The notes below the pieces were generated by a model. The model had not been told where the DNA came from. It worked only from the letters and a program-made list of their open reading frames with translations, and made no database searches. Of a stretch of 64,000 bases of DNA, positions 1-8,812 are shown piece after piece. The stretch lies in NCBI GenBank assembly GCA_947364235.1, contig CANARY010000008.1, positions 20,308 to 84,307 on the forward strand, read 5' to 3'. This stretch comes from an uncultured Candidatus Melainabacteria bacterium. Lineage in GTDB: Bacteria > Cyanobacteriota > Vampirovibrionia > Gastranaerophilales > Gastranaerophilaceae. Both the position numbers and the translations under genes were made by a program. How positions within the stretch are numbered: position 1 is the first letter of the stretch; the number at the start of each line of letters is the position of its first letter.

Positions 1-1
1 A

Positions 2-346
2 ATACAATTAATTTCAAAGTCTAATATTTATTATAAAAACCAGCTTATTGTAAAAAAAGGAGAAATCGTTTCTGCCAAAATAGAAACAATTATCCCAAGC
101 GGAATGAATGGCATACCTTACTACATTTATATTGGAGATTTTAAATTCCAAAACATTGACTCATCTAAATTGCTTTATAATTACAGCAAAGGCGGTGTTA
201 ACCGAATGTACTGGGTGCTCCCTTTAAAATGGAGCTTAACATTTTTACCTCCAACAGGTTCACTTACAAACTTTATTAAAGGCGGACACGCAAAAATTAC
301 ACCAAAAGACACAATCACTGTACATTATTTCCCAAATTGGAAATAA
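2..346 (+). CDS. Unknown protein, C-terminal part (cut by window edge)
   Basis: The reading frame is open from base 2 with no stop, so this is the last ~114 residues of a gene that begins left of the window. An internal ATG at 104 is not needed as a start. The visible part is rich in aromatic and polar residues (IYIGDFKFQ, WVLPLKWSL, ITVHYFPNWK), with alternating hydrophobics that look like beta strands. No TM segment or known motif is visible. It converges on minE, with stop codons abutting (346/347) and no hairpin between them. Function not recognised. Confidence 0.6.
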   Translation: MQLISKSNIYYKNQLIVKKGEIVSAKIETIIPSGMNGIPYYIYIGDFKFQNIDSSKLLYNYSKGGVNRMYWVLPLKWSLTFLPPTGSLTNFIKGGHAKITPKDTITVHYFPNWK

Positions 347-811
347 CTACGCTTCAGATTGACATTCTTCTTTAATTTCGTCATCTTTTTTTGAAGCAGT
401 CATTTCTTCCGGTGTAGTTACAGTTTGAACTTCCGCATCAGCTTCACAAGCTTCTTCTGCTGTTCCTTCTGCTTCAGCCTCTTCATTTATACCTTCTGCT
501 GCCAGAGTTGCTTCGATTTCTTCTTCATCTTTTGCTCTGATTACAGGAATTGAAAGCATCAAAGCAACTTGCTCGCCTTCTTGCTGAAAATCAAGTTCAA
601 GAAGTTCTTTATCAAGCTCAACATAGCGTGAAAGCAAGTCAATCAGCTCACCGCGCATCTGTTCCAGAATTTTTGGAGTCAAGTTCGTTCTATCTTGCAT
701 CAAAACAAGCTTCAATCTGCTTGCAGCAACTGATTTTGAAGCATCTCCTTGTTCTTCTTGAGGGCGGAAGAACTTAGCCACTGTATTGTATATATCGGAG
801 AAAAGCCCCAT
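347..811 (-). CDS. minE: Cell division topological specificity factor MinE
   Basis: MinE binds MinD at the membrane and stimulates its ATPase, so that the MinCD inhibitor leaves mid-cell. Residues 1-95 show the family pattern: an N-terminal amphipathic stretch (GLFSDIYNTVAKFF), then the anti-MinCD/dimerisation region (ASRLKLVLMQDRTNLTP, LIDLLSRYVELD, VALMLSIPVIR). The protein is 154 residues, while typical MinE has ~85-110. The extra ~55 residues form a Glu/Ala-rich acidic tail (EEEIEATLAAEG, EEACEADAEV). It is last in minC-minD-minE, two bases after minD. The family call is secure; the role of the acidic tail is unknown. Confidence 0.93.
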   Translation of the reverse strand: MGLFSDIYNTVAKFFRPQEEQGDASKSVAASRLKLVLMQDRTNLTPKILEQMRGELIDLLSRYVELDKELLELDFQQEGEQVALMLSIPVIRAKDEEEIEATLAAEGINEEAEAEGTAEEACEADAEVQTVTTPEEMTASKKDDEIKEECQSEA

Positions 812-813
812 TT

Positions 814-1626
814 CTACACCTTCGCTTTCAATTTTGCAAACGCATTTTTAATTTTTGCCATAAACCCTTTTGGCTCATCTAAATCAAGAAAAGGAACTTC
901 TTCACCAAGTATTCTCTGAGCAACATTTCTATAAGCTTTACCAGCAAGAGCTGCCTCATCATTAACAATCGGCTCGCCTTTGTTTGTAGAAGTAATAATG
1001 CCTGTGTCTTCAGGAATTATACCAACAAGAGGGCAGGAAAGAATTTCTACAACATCGTCAACACTCATCATTTCGTTTGATTTAATCAAGCTAGGTCTAA
1101 CTCTATTCAAAAGAAGTTTATAACTTGTAATTTCTTCTTTTGCTTCCAAAAGTCCAATAATTCTATCCGCGTCTCTAATTGCAGACATTTCCGGAGTTGT
1201 AACAACAATTGCTTCAGAAGCACCTGCCACAGCGTTCTGGAATCCTTGCTCAATACCAGCCGGGCAGTCAACAAGCACAAAATCATTTTCTTCTTTTAAG
1301 GTGTCACAGATGCTCTTAAGCTGTTCTGCGTTAACTGCTGTCTTATCGCGTGTTTGAGCTGCAGCAAGAAGAGAAAGGTTTGGATTTTTCTTATCTTTAA
1401 CTAATGCCTGTTTCAGCTTGCAGCGTTCTTCAATAACATCAACAATTGTATAAACAATTCTATTTTCAAGTCCTAAAAGCAAATCAAGGTTTCTCAATCC
1501 TAAATCTGTATCAATAAGGACTACTTTATAACCTGCTTTAGCAAGCGCTGTGCCGATGTTCGCACTTGTAGTTGTTTTTCCTACTCCGCCTTTTCCAGAC
1601 GTGATTACTATTACTCGACCAGTCAT
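814..1626 (-). CDS. minD: Septum site-determining ATPase MinD
   Basis: Membrane-cycling ParA/MinD-family ATPase that recruits MinC and prevents polar division. The deviant Walker A GKGGVGKTT sits at residues ~11-19. The family's DTDLGLRNLDLLLGLENR and the Walker B region VLVDCPAG are present. The C-terminal amphipathic membrane-targeting helix is also there (GFMAKIKNAFAKLKAKV). Its length of 270 is normal. The start ATG overlaps the minC stop by one base, so the two are translationally coupled. Confidence 0.97.
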   Translation of the reverse strand: MTGRVIVITSGKGGVGKTTTSANIGTALAKAGYKVVLIDTDLGLRNLDLLLGLENRIVYTIVDVIEERCKLKQALVKDKKNPNLSLLAAAQTRDKTAVNAEQLKSICDTLKEENDFVLVDCPAGIEQGFQNAVAGASEAIVVTTPEMSAIRDADRIIGLLEAKEEITSYKLLLNRVRPSLIKSNEMMSVDDVVEILSCPLVGIIPEDTGIITSTNKGEPIVNDEAALAGKAYRNVAQRILGEEVPFLDLDEPKGFMAKIKNAFAKLKAKV

Positions 1627-2618
1627 TAATCTCTCCTTAACTTTTTATAAATTACTATCTTTCCATCTTCAATTTGAGCTTCCTCAGGAGTAAACTCATT
1701 TGTTTTCTGTACATAAGGCACATTCAAAGTATCGTTACGCCTTGCGTACAAACCTGCTATTCTTAACTGTATTGCATTCAGCTTTAACGCTCTGACTTTC
1801 GAAGTCACATTACCAAGAGAACCTGCATGTGCTATTCCACCTAAAATTCCCCAAACAGTAATATCTCCTCCTGCTACAATTTCACTGCCTGGATGAGCAT
1901 CGCCTATTATTAAAATATTCCCTTCATAGCTTACTGTCTGACCTGAACGTAAAGTTTGATTAATATACAAAGTCGGAAGAGTTTCTGTATTTGTATCATT
2001 CTCTTCTGCACCTTCAGGAAGAACATCACCGGTATCAAGAAGTATATATTTACTTGCTTCTTCCGCTTTGATTAATCCTTCACTTTCAGCCAGAGCCTCA
2101 AAGTTCGCTTCAAAATGTTCCGCAGGGATAATTTCTGAAAGCTCCTGTGTTGACTGCTCGTCATAAATATCTTCTATACCTTCTGCTGTTTCAATAGGAT
2201 TGGCGTTAGAATTCAAATCTGCATGAACTTCTACAGTCTTGTCCTCTTCTACAACTTCACATTCTGTTTTTATAACAACTTCTTCATCTTTAACTTCTTC
2301 TGCTGCTGAGCAGACAATTGAAGGTTCAAGATTATCAGAGATTTCTGAAACTATAATACCAAGGCTTACTGCAGAAGCTTCTGTTTGTTCAGAATCTGTA
2401 TCAATAAATGCAAGATTTGCATCCATTGATTCAATCAAAGCCTTAATACTCAAAAGCTGGGACTGTTTTAAATCTAAAGCGCCCAGTTTCAAGCAGACAT
2501 TTTTTCTTTTAACTTCAGGATGCTCCATAACAGAACTAAGCTCAAAAACAAGCTGTGTAGTATTTTTAGCATCGCTTAAATCAATAATAAACCCGTTCTC
2601 TACAAAACCTTTTTCCAT
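1626..2618 (-). CDS. minC: Septum site-determining protein MinC, with long acidic linker
   Basis: FtsZ-polymerisation inhibitor. Residues ~1-95 form a diverged MinC N-domain. Residues ~217-300 are the beta-helical MinC C-domain that binds MinD (GGDITVWGILGGIAHAG, ALKLNAIQLRIAGLYARR). Between them, residues ~100-212 are a Glu/Asp-rich, low-complexity linker (EEVKDEEVVIKTECEVVEED), so the protein is 330 residues against a usual ~220-260. First gene of minCDE. I see no clear Shine-Dalgarno; a TATTATAA lies directly before the ATG. Fold call is firm; the start could differ slightly. Confidence 0.92.
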   Translation of the reverse strand: MEKGFVENGFIIDLSDAKNTTQLVFELSSVMEHPEVKRKNVCLKLGALDLKQSQLLSIKALIESMDANLAFIDTDSEQTEASAVSLGIIVSEISDNLEPSIVCSAAEEVKDEEVVIKTECEVVEEDKTVEVHADLNSNANPIETAEGIEDIYDEQSTQELSEIIPAEHFEANFEALAESEGLIKAEEASKYILLDTGDVLPEGAEENDTNTETLPTLYINQTLRSGQTVSYEGNILIIGDAHPGSEIVAGGDITVWGILGGIAHAGSLGNVTSKVRALKLNAIQLRIAGLYARRNDTLNVPYVQKTNEFTPEEAQIEDGKIVIYKKLRRD

Positions 2619-2708
2619 TTATAATACCCAAATAATCTACCACTGATTAAAAGAATATCTTAAATGTTTTTTCAATTCAATAAAGTGTGACGCATTGTAA
2701 AGCCGAAT

Positions 2709-3212
2709 TTATTTGGTAAGAGATTCCGCTGCTTCCAAAAAAGCTTTATAAGTATCCGGAGCAACAATTGACTTACATCTTTCAAGTTCTTTTTGCGAGT
2801 CCAGTTTATTATCTCTAACACTGTCTTTAAAAAATTTCTTTTCACAATCATAAACTCTTTCAGGAGTTATCATTGTAATAACATCATATTCGTTTGCGTC
2901 ATAATCATAGTTACGAAACGCACAATTATAAGCCACATACAAAGGAGTAAACGTTGTACTCGGAGAATAACGGCGTTTCGGCAGGCAAGGATTATCACCT
3001 GTAAGCGACAATGTAATACCTGCAGTACGGTGCAAATAATTTTCGCAGCTGATAACAGTATTTTTATCACCGTATTGTTCAATTTCTTTAACACGTTTTG
3101 CAAGAAAGCTTTTTTGCATTTCGTTTTTTGCAAATTGCTCAGCTCTTTGCAAAAGCTTAGAATTTATTTTTGCCTTAAAGGTTGATTGTTTATTTATATT
3201 GTCAATACGCAT
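2709..3212 (-). CDS. Hypothetical protein with N-terminal FKA/FKG-type motif
   Basis: 167 residues and not a family I can name. It starts MRIDNINKQSTFKAKI; a short polar leader ending in F-K-A/G is shared in style with two other orphan proteins here (the genes at 40455 and 44105). The body is mixed charged with one Cys-containing central segment (VISCENYLHRTAGITLSL) and no TM helix or signal peptide. It follows the MCE gene by three bases on the same strand (MCE stop and this start are unrelated in order: this gene is transcribed first), so the two probably share a transcript. Confidence 0.7.
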   Translation of the reverse strand: MRIDNINKQSTFKAKINSKLLQRAEQFAKNEMQKSFLAKRVKEIEQYGDKNTVISCENYLHRTAGITLSLTGDNPCLPKRRYSPSTTFTPLYVAYNCAFRNYDYDANEYDVITMITPERVYDCEKKFFKDSVRDNKLDSQKELERCKSIVAPDTYKAFLEAAESLTK

Positions 3213-3215
3213 AAT

Positions 3216-4130
3216 TTAATTTTTACACGAACATTCTTTTTTGCAAGAATCATCTTCTATTGCTTTTCCAAGAAATACGCGCATTCCTCCAAAACGTTTG
3301 CTTAAAGTATGTTTAAAACCTTTGACTATATCATTTACATTTAAGACAACATTATTGACATTCTTAAGAACGCAGTTTGTCAATCTGATTGTTTCACGAT
3401 TTGCATTGCCGGTTAAATCATTGATGTTTAAGCTTGCAGTTTGGAAGTTCCTTGTAGCAGCTTCGAAGTTTCTTGTCATCAGCTCTATATTTGCAAAACT
3501 GTTATCGAGTCTGTTATCACGTCTTACTGAATTATTAAGTTCAGTAGAAACATCCGCAAGATTTCTGCTTGTAATAACCAGATTTTCTCCTGTTTCTTTT
3601 AAAGAAGGTCTTAAATCTTTTAGAATATCATCAGCAGTTTTAAATAAATCCGTTAAAGCGTTCAAAGTTTCTCCTGCAGATTCTACAGTGCCGCTTAAAT
3701 TGTCTTTCAAATCATCGAGCCCGCCGTTATCTGCTTGAGAATCGATATAACTGGAAATATTAAAGCTGGTTGAACCTTTTATCACAGAATGATTTTTCAA
3801 ATACGTAATCGAAGGAGCTGTAGGATACTCGAGCTCCACATAGTCTTTTTTATCCTTACGTTTCACTTTAGCAGTAGTATTATCAGGAAGTTTCAAATTC
3901 TTAGCATTTAAAACAATATCCACGCTTGTAGTTGTAAAATCATTAGTAGGGTGAACTCTAACAGTACGCCCTATTCGAAAACCTTTGTAATACACATTTA
4001 ACTTATGCGGCATTGGTTCTAATTTATCAAACACCGCAACAATATGGATATTATGAAATCCGTGGATTAAATACAAAAATCCAGCAACACCCATAACCGC
4101 CCCAATCAATAATACTAAAATTTTATTCAT
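3216..4130 (-). CDS. MCE/MlaD-domain lipid transport protein
   Basis: MCE proteins hold lipids between the inner and outer membranes as part of Mla-type ABC systems. Residues ~4-22 are a single N-terminal membrane anchor (ILVLLIGAVMGVAGFLYLI). Residues ~28-115 match an MCE domain (VYYKGFRIGRTVRVHP, KVKRKDKKDYVELEYP). The remainder is a long amphipathic coiled region (ETGENLVITSRNLADVSTEL) ending in a Cys-rich tail (DDSCKKECSCKN). No ATPase or permease partner lies nearby. Its presence argues for an outer membrane. The specific substrate cannot be told. Confidence 0.85.
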   Translation of the reverse strand: MNKILVLLIGAVMGVAGFLYLIHGFHNIHIVAVFDKLEPMPHKLNVYYKGFRIGRTVRVHPTNDFTTTSVDIVLNAKNLKLPDNTTAKVKRKDKKDYVELEYPTAPSITYLKNHSVIKGSTSFNISSYIDSQADNGGLDDLKDNLSGTVESAGETLNALTDLFKTADDILKDLRPSLKETGENLVITSRNLADVSTELNNSVRRDNRLDNSFANIELMTRNFEAATRNFQTASLNINDLTGNANRETIRLTNCVLKNVNNVVLNVNDIVKGFKHTLSKRFGGMRVFLGKAIEDDSCKKECSCKN

Positions 4131-4182
4131 ATAATAATTATTTTTTAAATAAGAAATTTGAAAATCGGACAGTTTGGCAATA

Positions 4183-4219
4183 AAATAGGGCGGGTTTGCT
4201 TCGCAAACCCGCCCTATTT
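4183..4219 (-). terminator. Perfect 17-bp hairpin after pgi
   Basis: 17-base perfect inverted repeat (4183-4199 with 4203-4219) around a TTC loop, lying just past the pgi stop. The T-tract on the leftward strand is short. It separates pgi from the co-directional MCE gene, so it likely terminates pgi or acts as a processing site. Confidence 0.75.
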
Positions 4220-4228
4220 AAAAATAAA

Positions 4229-5527
4229 CTAAGATATACGTCCTGGAACAACTACTCCGCCTTTTAAATTCTTTTTGTAGAATTCTACATGCGGCTGCAG
4301 TACGCTGTCAAGAACTTCCGGAAGCGTTTTATTCTGCATAACAGCTTCAACAATTTCCTGATAGCAGGTTGCAAAAGCACGAAGCTGAGTTACAGCACCT
4401 GCTGCTTCAGGAGTTAAGCCCAATTTTGAAGTTTCAACATATTCTTTAAAGAATGCTCCTGAAACTTCATAAGACTTAGTCAAAGCGCCGATATATGCTT
4501 CTGCATTTTCTGAACATATTCCTTTATCTGCAGGAACAGTAAGCGCAAAAACAAGTTTGTTTGCAGGGTTAAAATGAGCTTCTGCTGAGTGATGCATTGC
4601 ATCAGGCACTTTTGCAACTTGTTTAAGAGTATCTTTAACAGACTCATTCTGCATTTGTGCATGCCAGTAAACAGTGTTTTCAAACATTGAACCCATGTAC
4701 TGATGAACAGAAGCTTCTATTCCGTTAAGCTTTGCATCAGCCCAGAAAATACCTTCCTTCAACGCATCATTTAATTCTAAATCAGAAGAAAGTGAAAGTG
4801 ATGAAATTTCTTGAGCTGACATTAACATTGATTTCATATCTTCTTTGCTCATGCCGGCAAACGCCAAAGTAAACAAAGCGTGGTCGTCAAAAGCTGAAAA
4901 TCTTCCGCCGACATCATCATGAATAAACAAATCACCGAGCCAGCCGTTTTCGTTAGAAGTTCTTCTAAGTTCGCTTTTTTCAGCATTACCGTCTGTTACA
5001 GCAATAAAATGCTTAGCTGCAGATTTTTTAGCTTCTTCCAAAGATTGTCCTTTTGAAACATAAGCATCTTCAAGCATTTTTTGAATTCTTAAAAAACCGT
5101 CCTTTGTTTCAAAAGTTGAGCCTGATTTTGAAGCAATAAGATAGTTAGATGCTAATACATCTCCGCCTAATTTTTCCAAAAATCTTGCAAAGCTGATTGA
5201 ATCAACATCTGAATAAAAATAAATAACATCAGAGTTGATATTCAAACCATTAATGCTCAACATGTGTTCAACAGTGTGTTTAGAACCGCCAATACCCATA
5301 ACGCTGAGTTTATTTACGCCTGTTTGAGATTTTAAGTTTGATGCTAAAGAATAAATATCATCCAATCTTTTAGCTTGTTCCTGAGGTAAGTTTACCCAGT
5401 TTAAGAATTTCCCCGGCTGATTAGCACGAGAAGAAAATTCACTGACAAATTCTGATACTTTTGAAGCGTATTTTGAAAAATCAACGCCTGAAAAAGTTGT
5501 TTTTAATGATGAATTTTTTGTTAACAT
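4229..5527 (-). CDS. pgi: Glucose-6-phosphate isomerase
   Basis: Interconverts glucose-6-phosphate and fructose-6-phosphate in the cytoplasm (glycolysis/gluconeogenesis). Sugar-phosphate binding signatures are GIGGSKHTVEHML (residues ~78-90) and SKSGSTFET (~133-141). Further conserved segments are GGRFSAFDDHALF and the active-site His region DAMHHSAEAHFNP. Length 432 matches the short bacterial PGI form. Shine-Dalgarno GGAG lies just before the ATG. Single gene, divergent from the DedA gene at 5605. Confidence 0.95.
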   Translation of the reverse strand: MLTKNSSLKTTFSGVDFSKYASKVSEFVSEFSSRANQPGKFLNWVNLPQEQAKRLDDIYSLASNLKSQTGVNKLSVMGIGGSKHTVEHMLSINGLNINSDVIYFYSDVDSISFARFLEKLGGDVLASNYLIASKSGSTFETKDGFLRIQKMLEDAYVSKGQSLEEAKKSAAKHFIAVTDGNAEKSELRRTSNENGWLGDLFIHDDVGGRFSAFDDHALFTLAFAGMSKEDMKSMLMSAQEISSLSLSSDLELNDALKEGIFWADAKLNGIEASVHQYMGSMFENTVYWHAQMQNESVKDTLKQVAKVPDAMHHSAEAHFNPANKLVFALTVPADKGICSENAEAYIGALTKSYEVSGAFFKEYVETSKLGLTPEAAGAVTQLRAFATCYQEIVEAVMQNKTLPEVLDSVLQPHVEFYKKNLKGGVVVPGRIS

Positions 5528-5604
5528 AGTAACTCTCCTTTTTTTTATATAATAGCATAAGCATGTTTTTGTAGTATTATAAAAGAAAAAGTTGGGAGAG
5601 AATT

Positions 5605-6231
5605 ATGGAATTTATTAATACAATACTGTCTGTTCTAATAAAATTTATAGAACACGTAATTACAGTAATGGGTCCTTGGGGAATAAGCCTCCTTATGGCA
5701 ATAGAATCTTGTAATATTCCTCTTCCAAGTGAAGCGATTCTGCCTTTTGCCGGCTATATCGTAAGTAAAGGAGAAATGAATTTTCACATAGCAGCTCTTG
5801 CCGGAGCATTTGGGTGTGTCATAGGTTCAATTCCTTCTTACTACCTTGGATACTTTGGCGGTCGTAAATTTATAGAAAAATACGGCAAGTATTTCTTAAT
5901 CTCACACAAAGACCTCGATGATGCTGACAGGTGGGTCGAAAAATATGGAGACTGGGCATTCTTTATCTGCAGAATGCTGCCGGTTGTACGTACGTTCATC
6001 TCGCTTCCTGCCGGAATTCTAAGAGCTAAGAAAAGAATTTTCTTCACACTGACTTTCTTAGGTTCACTTGTATGGAGCTATTTGTTAGTATATGCAGGTG
6101 TAAAATTCGGGCAGAACATGGAAGCATTCAAACACATCTGGCATAAATTCGATATCTTAATCGTTACCGTGATTGGAATTCTTGGACTATTGTATTTATA
6201 TAAACACTTCAAACATTTAAAAGAATCTTAA
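5605..6231 (+). CDS. DedA/SNARE-associated family membrane protein
   Basis: DedA proteins are inner-membrane, probably lipid-scrambling or undecaprenyl-phosphate-recycling transporters. The family start is present (IESCNIPLPSEAILPFAGYIV). The glycine-rich re-entrant region GAFGCVIGSIPSYYLGYFGGRKFIEKYG and the motif FICRMLPVVRTFISLPAG are also there. About five hydrophobic segments and length 208 are normal. Shine-Dalgarno GGGAGAG precedes the ATG. Monocistronic; ends at a bidirectional terminator. Confidence 0.92.
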   Translation: MEFINTILSVLIKFIEHVITVMGPWGISLLMAIESCNIPLPSEAILPFAGYIVSKGEMNFHIAALAGAFGCVIGSIPSYYLGYFGGRKFIEKYGKYFLISHKDLDDADRWVEKYGDWAFFICRMLPVVRTFISLPAGILRAKKRIFFTLTFLGSLVWSYLLVYAGVKFGQNMEAFKHIWHKFDILIVTVIGILGLLYLYKHFKHLKES

Positions 6232-6232
6232 C

Positions 6233-6263
6233 AAATAAAAGCGCCTTAAAGGCGCTTTTATTT
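6233..6263. terminator. Bidirectional terminator
   Basis: 13-base perfect stem (6233-6245 / 6251-6263) with GC core GCGCC, loop TTAAA, and A/T tracts on both sides. It lies between the converging DedA and ferritin-like genes. Confidence 0.9.
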
Positions 6264-6268
6264 TTAAA

Positions 6269-7588
6269 CTATATAAGTTCTTCTTTTTCCTCTTTTCTTT
6301 CTTCGTGAAGCTGAATCATATCTTCAAGTTCATCCGGCATTACTGTATTATCAGCAACTCCTTCTTTCTGCAGACCTTTTTCTAAGATTTTAACTTCTTT
6401 CTCTTCAAACTTATCACCTGTTTCAACAATATCTCTATCGTGATAAATCTGGATAAGTCTTATTGAGTTTTCTGTTGGCGAGCTTATTTCGTTTGCACGT
6501 TCCTGAATCTCATAGCTTGGCCAGTCTTCCGGCAGCTCAGCAATTGTAGTATATCCCATTTCTGTATCCAATCGTTTATCTACTTCGTTTACAAGCACTT
6601 TACGCACATAATCTTTCTGGCTTTGGAACCTGCAAGGAATAACAACTTTCGAACCAACCACTTCTTCAGGATCACGTCCTTCATATTTTTTAAACAACTC
6701 TGCTGCAATCTGTAAATGGCCTAGCTCAATATCAAGACAAACTTCCCAAAGAGCCTTAACTCTATCATCAACTTCATCTTCAACACAAGTGTAGTAGTTA
6801 CAAACTTCAGTAAATTCGTGAAGCAGGAACTTTTCCCACAAGCTTTCTGACGGGTCAATCAAAGATTCATACATTGTTACGTGCTCTTCCTCAACGTCTT
6901 TAATCTCTGCATAAGTTTCTCTTAAAACGTGATCAGCATACATAAAACCATGTTCAGCATAATAATTATGAGTCTGCTGTTCGCCTGCAACAAGAGTTAA
7001 AATATTAACTTTAGTTTGAGGATCAGCTGTTGATTTGTCATAATGATTTCTAAGTCTCATTGCGTTACAGTTATGGTGATGCTGAGTAGGGCGTCCTACT
7101 ATAATATCTGTCTGCCCTTGAACAATTTCGTTTGGCTTAATACCTTCAACCATGTAAGCAAACTGGCTGTATCTGTATAAATGGTCAAAGTCTTCTAAAA
7201 GTCCAAAATCAAAAGTTTCTTTAACATATTCATCCGGTTCATTCTGAGCCATCCAAGCAGTTAAATCAACAGCAACCTGTTCATACCCAAGAGTCGTTTC
7301 AAGGACAGACTGATCAGCCGGAGCCATCCAGTTCATTGTTGTTTGCTGAGAATCTTCAATTCTGCTTATTTTTGCAATAACATCTTTATCTGTATCATCA
7401 ATTACGTACCTGTTAAGCTGGTGTTTAAAGCCCCAAGCCTCAACTTCTATACCATTCATCAAAATTTGCCTAGTTCTTGTATAGCAGTCTACTGCTGATT
7501 TATTATAAGGCTTTCCTACAATTTGATGCCAATTTCTTAATTGTTTCTCAATAGGAAGTCCTTTTTCTTTTAATGGATTAAAACTCAT
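6269..7588 (-). CDS. Large ferritin-like (probable di-iron) protein
   Basis: 439 residues, largely helical. Candidate metal ligands are spaced as in ferritin-like four-helix bundles: GEQQTHNYYAEH (E203, H207), VEEEHVTMYE (E233-E235, H236), HEFTEVCNYY (E258) and IELGHLQIAAELF (E288, H291). This suggests a di-iron or manganese centre, but I cannot assign catalase, oxidase or storage activity. The C-terminal ~60 residues are highly charged (EERKEEKEELI). It is much longer than ferritin or rubrerythrin (150-200). Monocistronic, with a good AAAGGCGG-type ribosome site. Confidence 0.6.
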   Translation of the reverse strand: MSFNPLKEKGLPIEKQLRNWHQIVGKPYNKSAVDCYTRTRQILMNGIEVEAWGFKHQLNRYVIDDTDKDVIAKISRIEDSQQTTMNWMAPADQSVLETTLGYEQVAVDLTAWMAQNEPDEYVKETFDFGLLEDFDHLYRYSQFAYMVEGIKPNEIVQGQTDIIVGRPTQHHHNCNAMRLRNHYDKSTADPQTKVNILTLVAGEQQTHNYYAEHGFMYADHVLRETYAEIKDVEEEHVTMYESLIDPSESLWEKFLLHEFTEVCNYYTCVEDEVDDRVKALWEVCLDIELGHLQIAAELFKKYEGRDPEEVVGSKVVIPCRFQSQKDYVRKVLVNEVDKRLDTEMGYTTIAELPEDWPSYEIQERANEISSPTENSIRLIQIYHDRDIVETGDKFEEKEVKILEKGLQKEGVADNTVMPDELEDMIQLHEERKEEKEELI

Positions 7589-7724
7589 TATATCCGCCTT
7601 TCTGCAGAATAGCTCTGCACAAAAAGATTAAAAAAAACGAACATAATTTTTATCCCGCAAGAAGATATTAGTCAACTAGCTAGATTATGGTATAATAACA
7701 ATATAATTATCAGGAGTATGAAAA

Positions 7725-8297
7725 TTGTTTGAAATAATAAAAAAGTGTAACATAAAATCAAAAGCTATTTTAGAAGACAACAGATTTAAAATTGATTTAG
7801 ATTTTTTTCAAAATTTAACAAAAACAAGTGTAATTTTAGATTATGAAATAAAAAATATAAAACTCAAAGATATTAAAAGATCTTGGAAAAATAAAACAAT
7901 TAGATTAAATAAAACTCACCCTTACTTATATCTCCAAGGTCACGTAAAACAATATGAAAAATATTGTATTGAAAATAAAAAGCTTAGCAATTTCGAAATG
8001 AGCAAAGCCAGGTTTGATAACTTAATCAAAGATATCACTGAAAATTCATTCAATGAGCTTTATATGCCTATAATTAATTCACAAACTAATGTAATTCTTG
8101 ATGGCCAGCATAGATGTTGCGTTTTGTATCATTTATATGGTGAAAATTACACAATACAATGCTTATCCATAACAATTGTTCCTAAAAAGTATAAATATAC
8201 TCTTTGGCAGCAAATTTTCTCTATAAGAAACGCTCATGGAAAACAACACAAAATTTTAACAATCCTTGGATTTAAATTAAAATTCAGACGTAAATAA
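7725..8297 (+). CDS. ParB/Srx-like domain hypothetical protein
   Basis: 190 residues, start TTG: the ribosome site CAGGAG (7711-7716) is 8 bases upstream, while the ATG at 7718 meets a stop at once. The motif ILDGQHRCCVLYHLYGE (DGQHR at 126-130) resembles the nucleotide-binding box of ParB N-terminal/sulfiredoxin-like domains. HPYLYLQGHVKQYEKYC precedes it. The helix-turn-helix part of ParB is not seen. The gene is far more AT-rich than the ferritin-like gene beside it, so it may mark the left part of the accessory island. Confidence 0.5.
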   Translation: MFEIIKKCNIKSKAILEDNRFKIDLDFFQNLTKTSVILDYEIKNIKLKDIKRSWKNKTIRLNKTHPYLYLQGHVKQYEKYCIENKKLSNFEMSKARFDNLIKDITENSFNELYMPIINSQTNVILDGQHRCCVLYHLYGENYTIQCLSITIVPKKYKYTLWQQIFSIRNAHGKQHKILTILGFKLKFRRK

Positions 8298-8339
8298 AGA
8301 ACTATCAGCTGCTTACAGATTGGATGTTTTTATACAAAA

Positions 8340-8375
8340 AAATTACAGAGGATGGGGTTCCATCCTCTGTAATTT
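8340..8375 (-). terminator. Leftward intrinsic terminator without an obvious gene
   Basis: 16-base perfect stem (8340-8355 / 8360-8375), loop GGTT, followed on the leftward strand by seven T. No leftward protein gene lies upstream of it (the next genes are rightward), so it may end a small RNA. Confidence 0.7.
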
Positions 8376-8514
8376 ACCACAGAATTGACGAGTTCAGAAC
8401 TTGGTTGCTTGAGAATGTTGCATAATTTTCATTTTTTACAATACTCAATATATTTTATTATCTTTTAAAAATATTGTATAATAAGAAAATAAAATTTTAT
8501 TCAAGGAGGGAATT

Positions 8515-8769
8515 ATGGGTGCAATGTATTTTTTACCGCAAAATGATATTACAACACAAGAATTAGCAACAATAATGGGGTTTGTTACTGTTGGTTTAAT
8601 TAATAATATTGAACAACGCAAAGAAGAACTTTTGCAAAGGAAACAAGAATGTTATCCTTGCATAAGGATAGCAGACAGAAGTTTAAATCCAAATAAAACA
8701 TTTATATTATCAGAAGATATTTATAATACTATGCCTATTGCATTAAAAAGGCATTTTTCTGCATTTTAA
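8515..8769 (+). CDS. Small hypothetical protein (84 aa)
   Basis: 84 residues after a strong AAGGAGGG ribosome site. A TATAAT-like box near 8475 could be its promoter. The N-terminal half has a hydrophobic stretch (ELATIMGFVTVGLINNIEQ) followed by charged residues (RKEELLQRKQE). It is too polar for a certain TM helix. No family recognised. First of two short rightward genes in the island. Confidence 0.6.
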   Translation: MGAMYFLPQNDITTQELATIMGFVTVGLINNIEQRKEELLQRKQECYPCIRIADRSLNPNKTFILSEDIYNTMPIALKRHFSAF

Positions 8770-8812
8770 ATTTGTTTGTTATTATTCTGTAATTCACATT
8801 AAAGAGGTATTA

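Noticed and set aside
2239..2646. Rightward 135-residue frame opposite minC
   Set aside because: Shadow of the acidic MinC linker: Ser/Thr-rich low complexity, no ribosome site.
4183..4219. REP-type mobile repeat family
   Set aside because: The long GC hairpins at 4183, 28427, 44769 and 53244 share shape but not sequence; terminators explain them.
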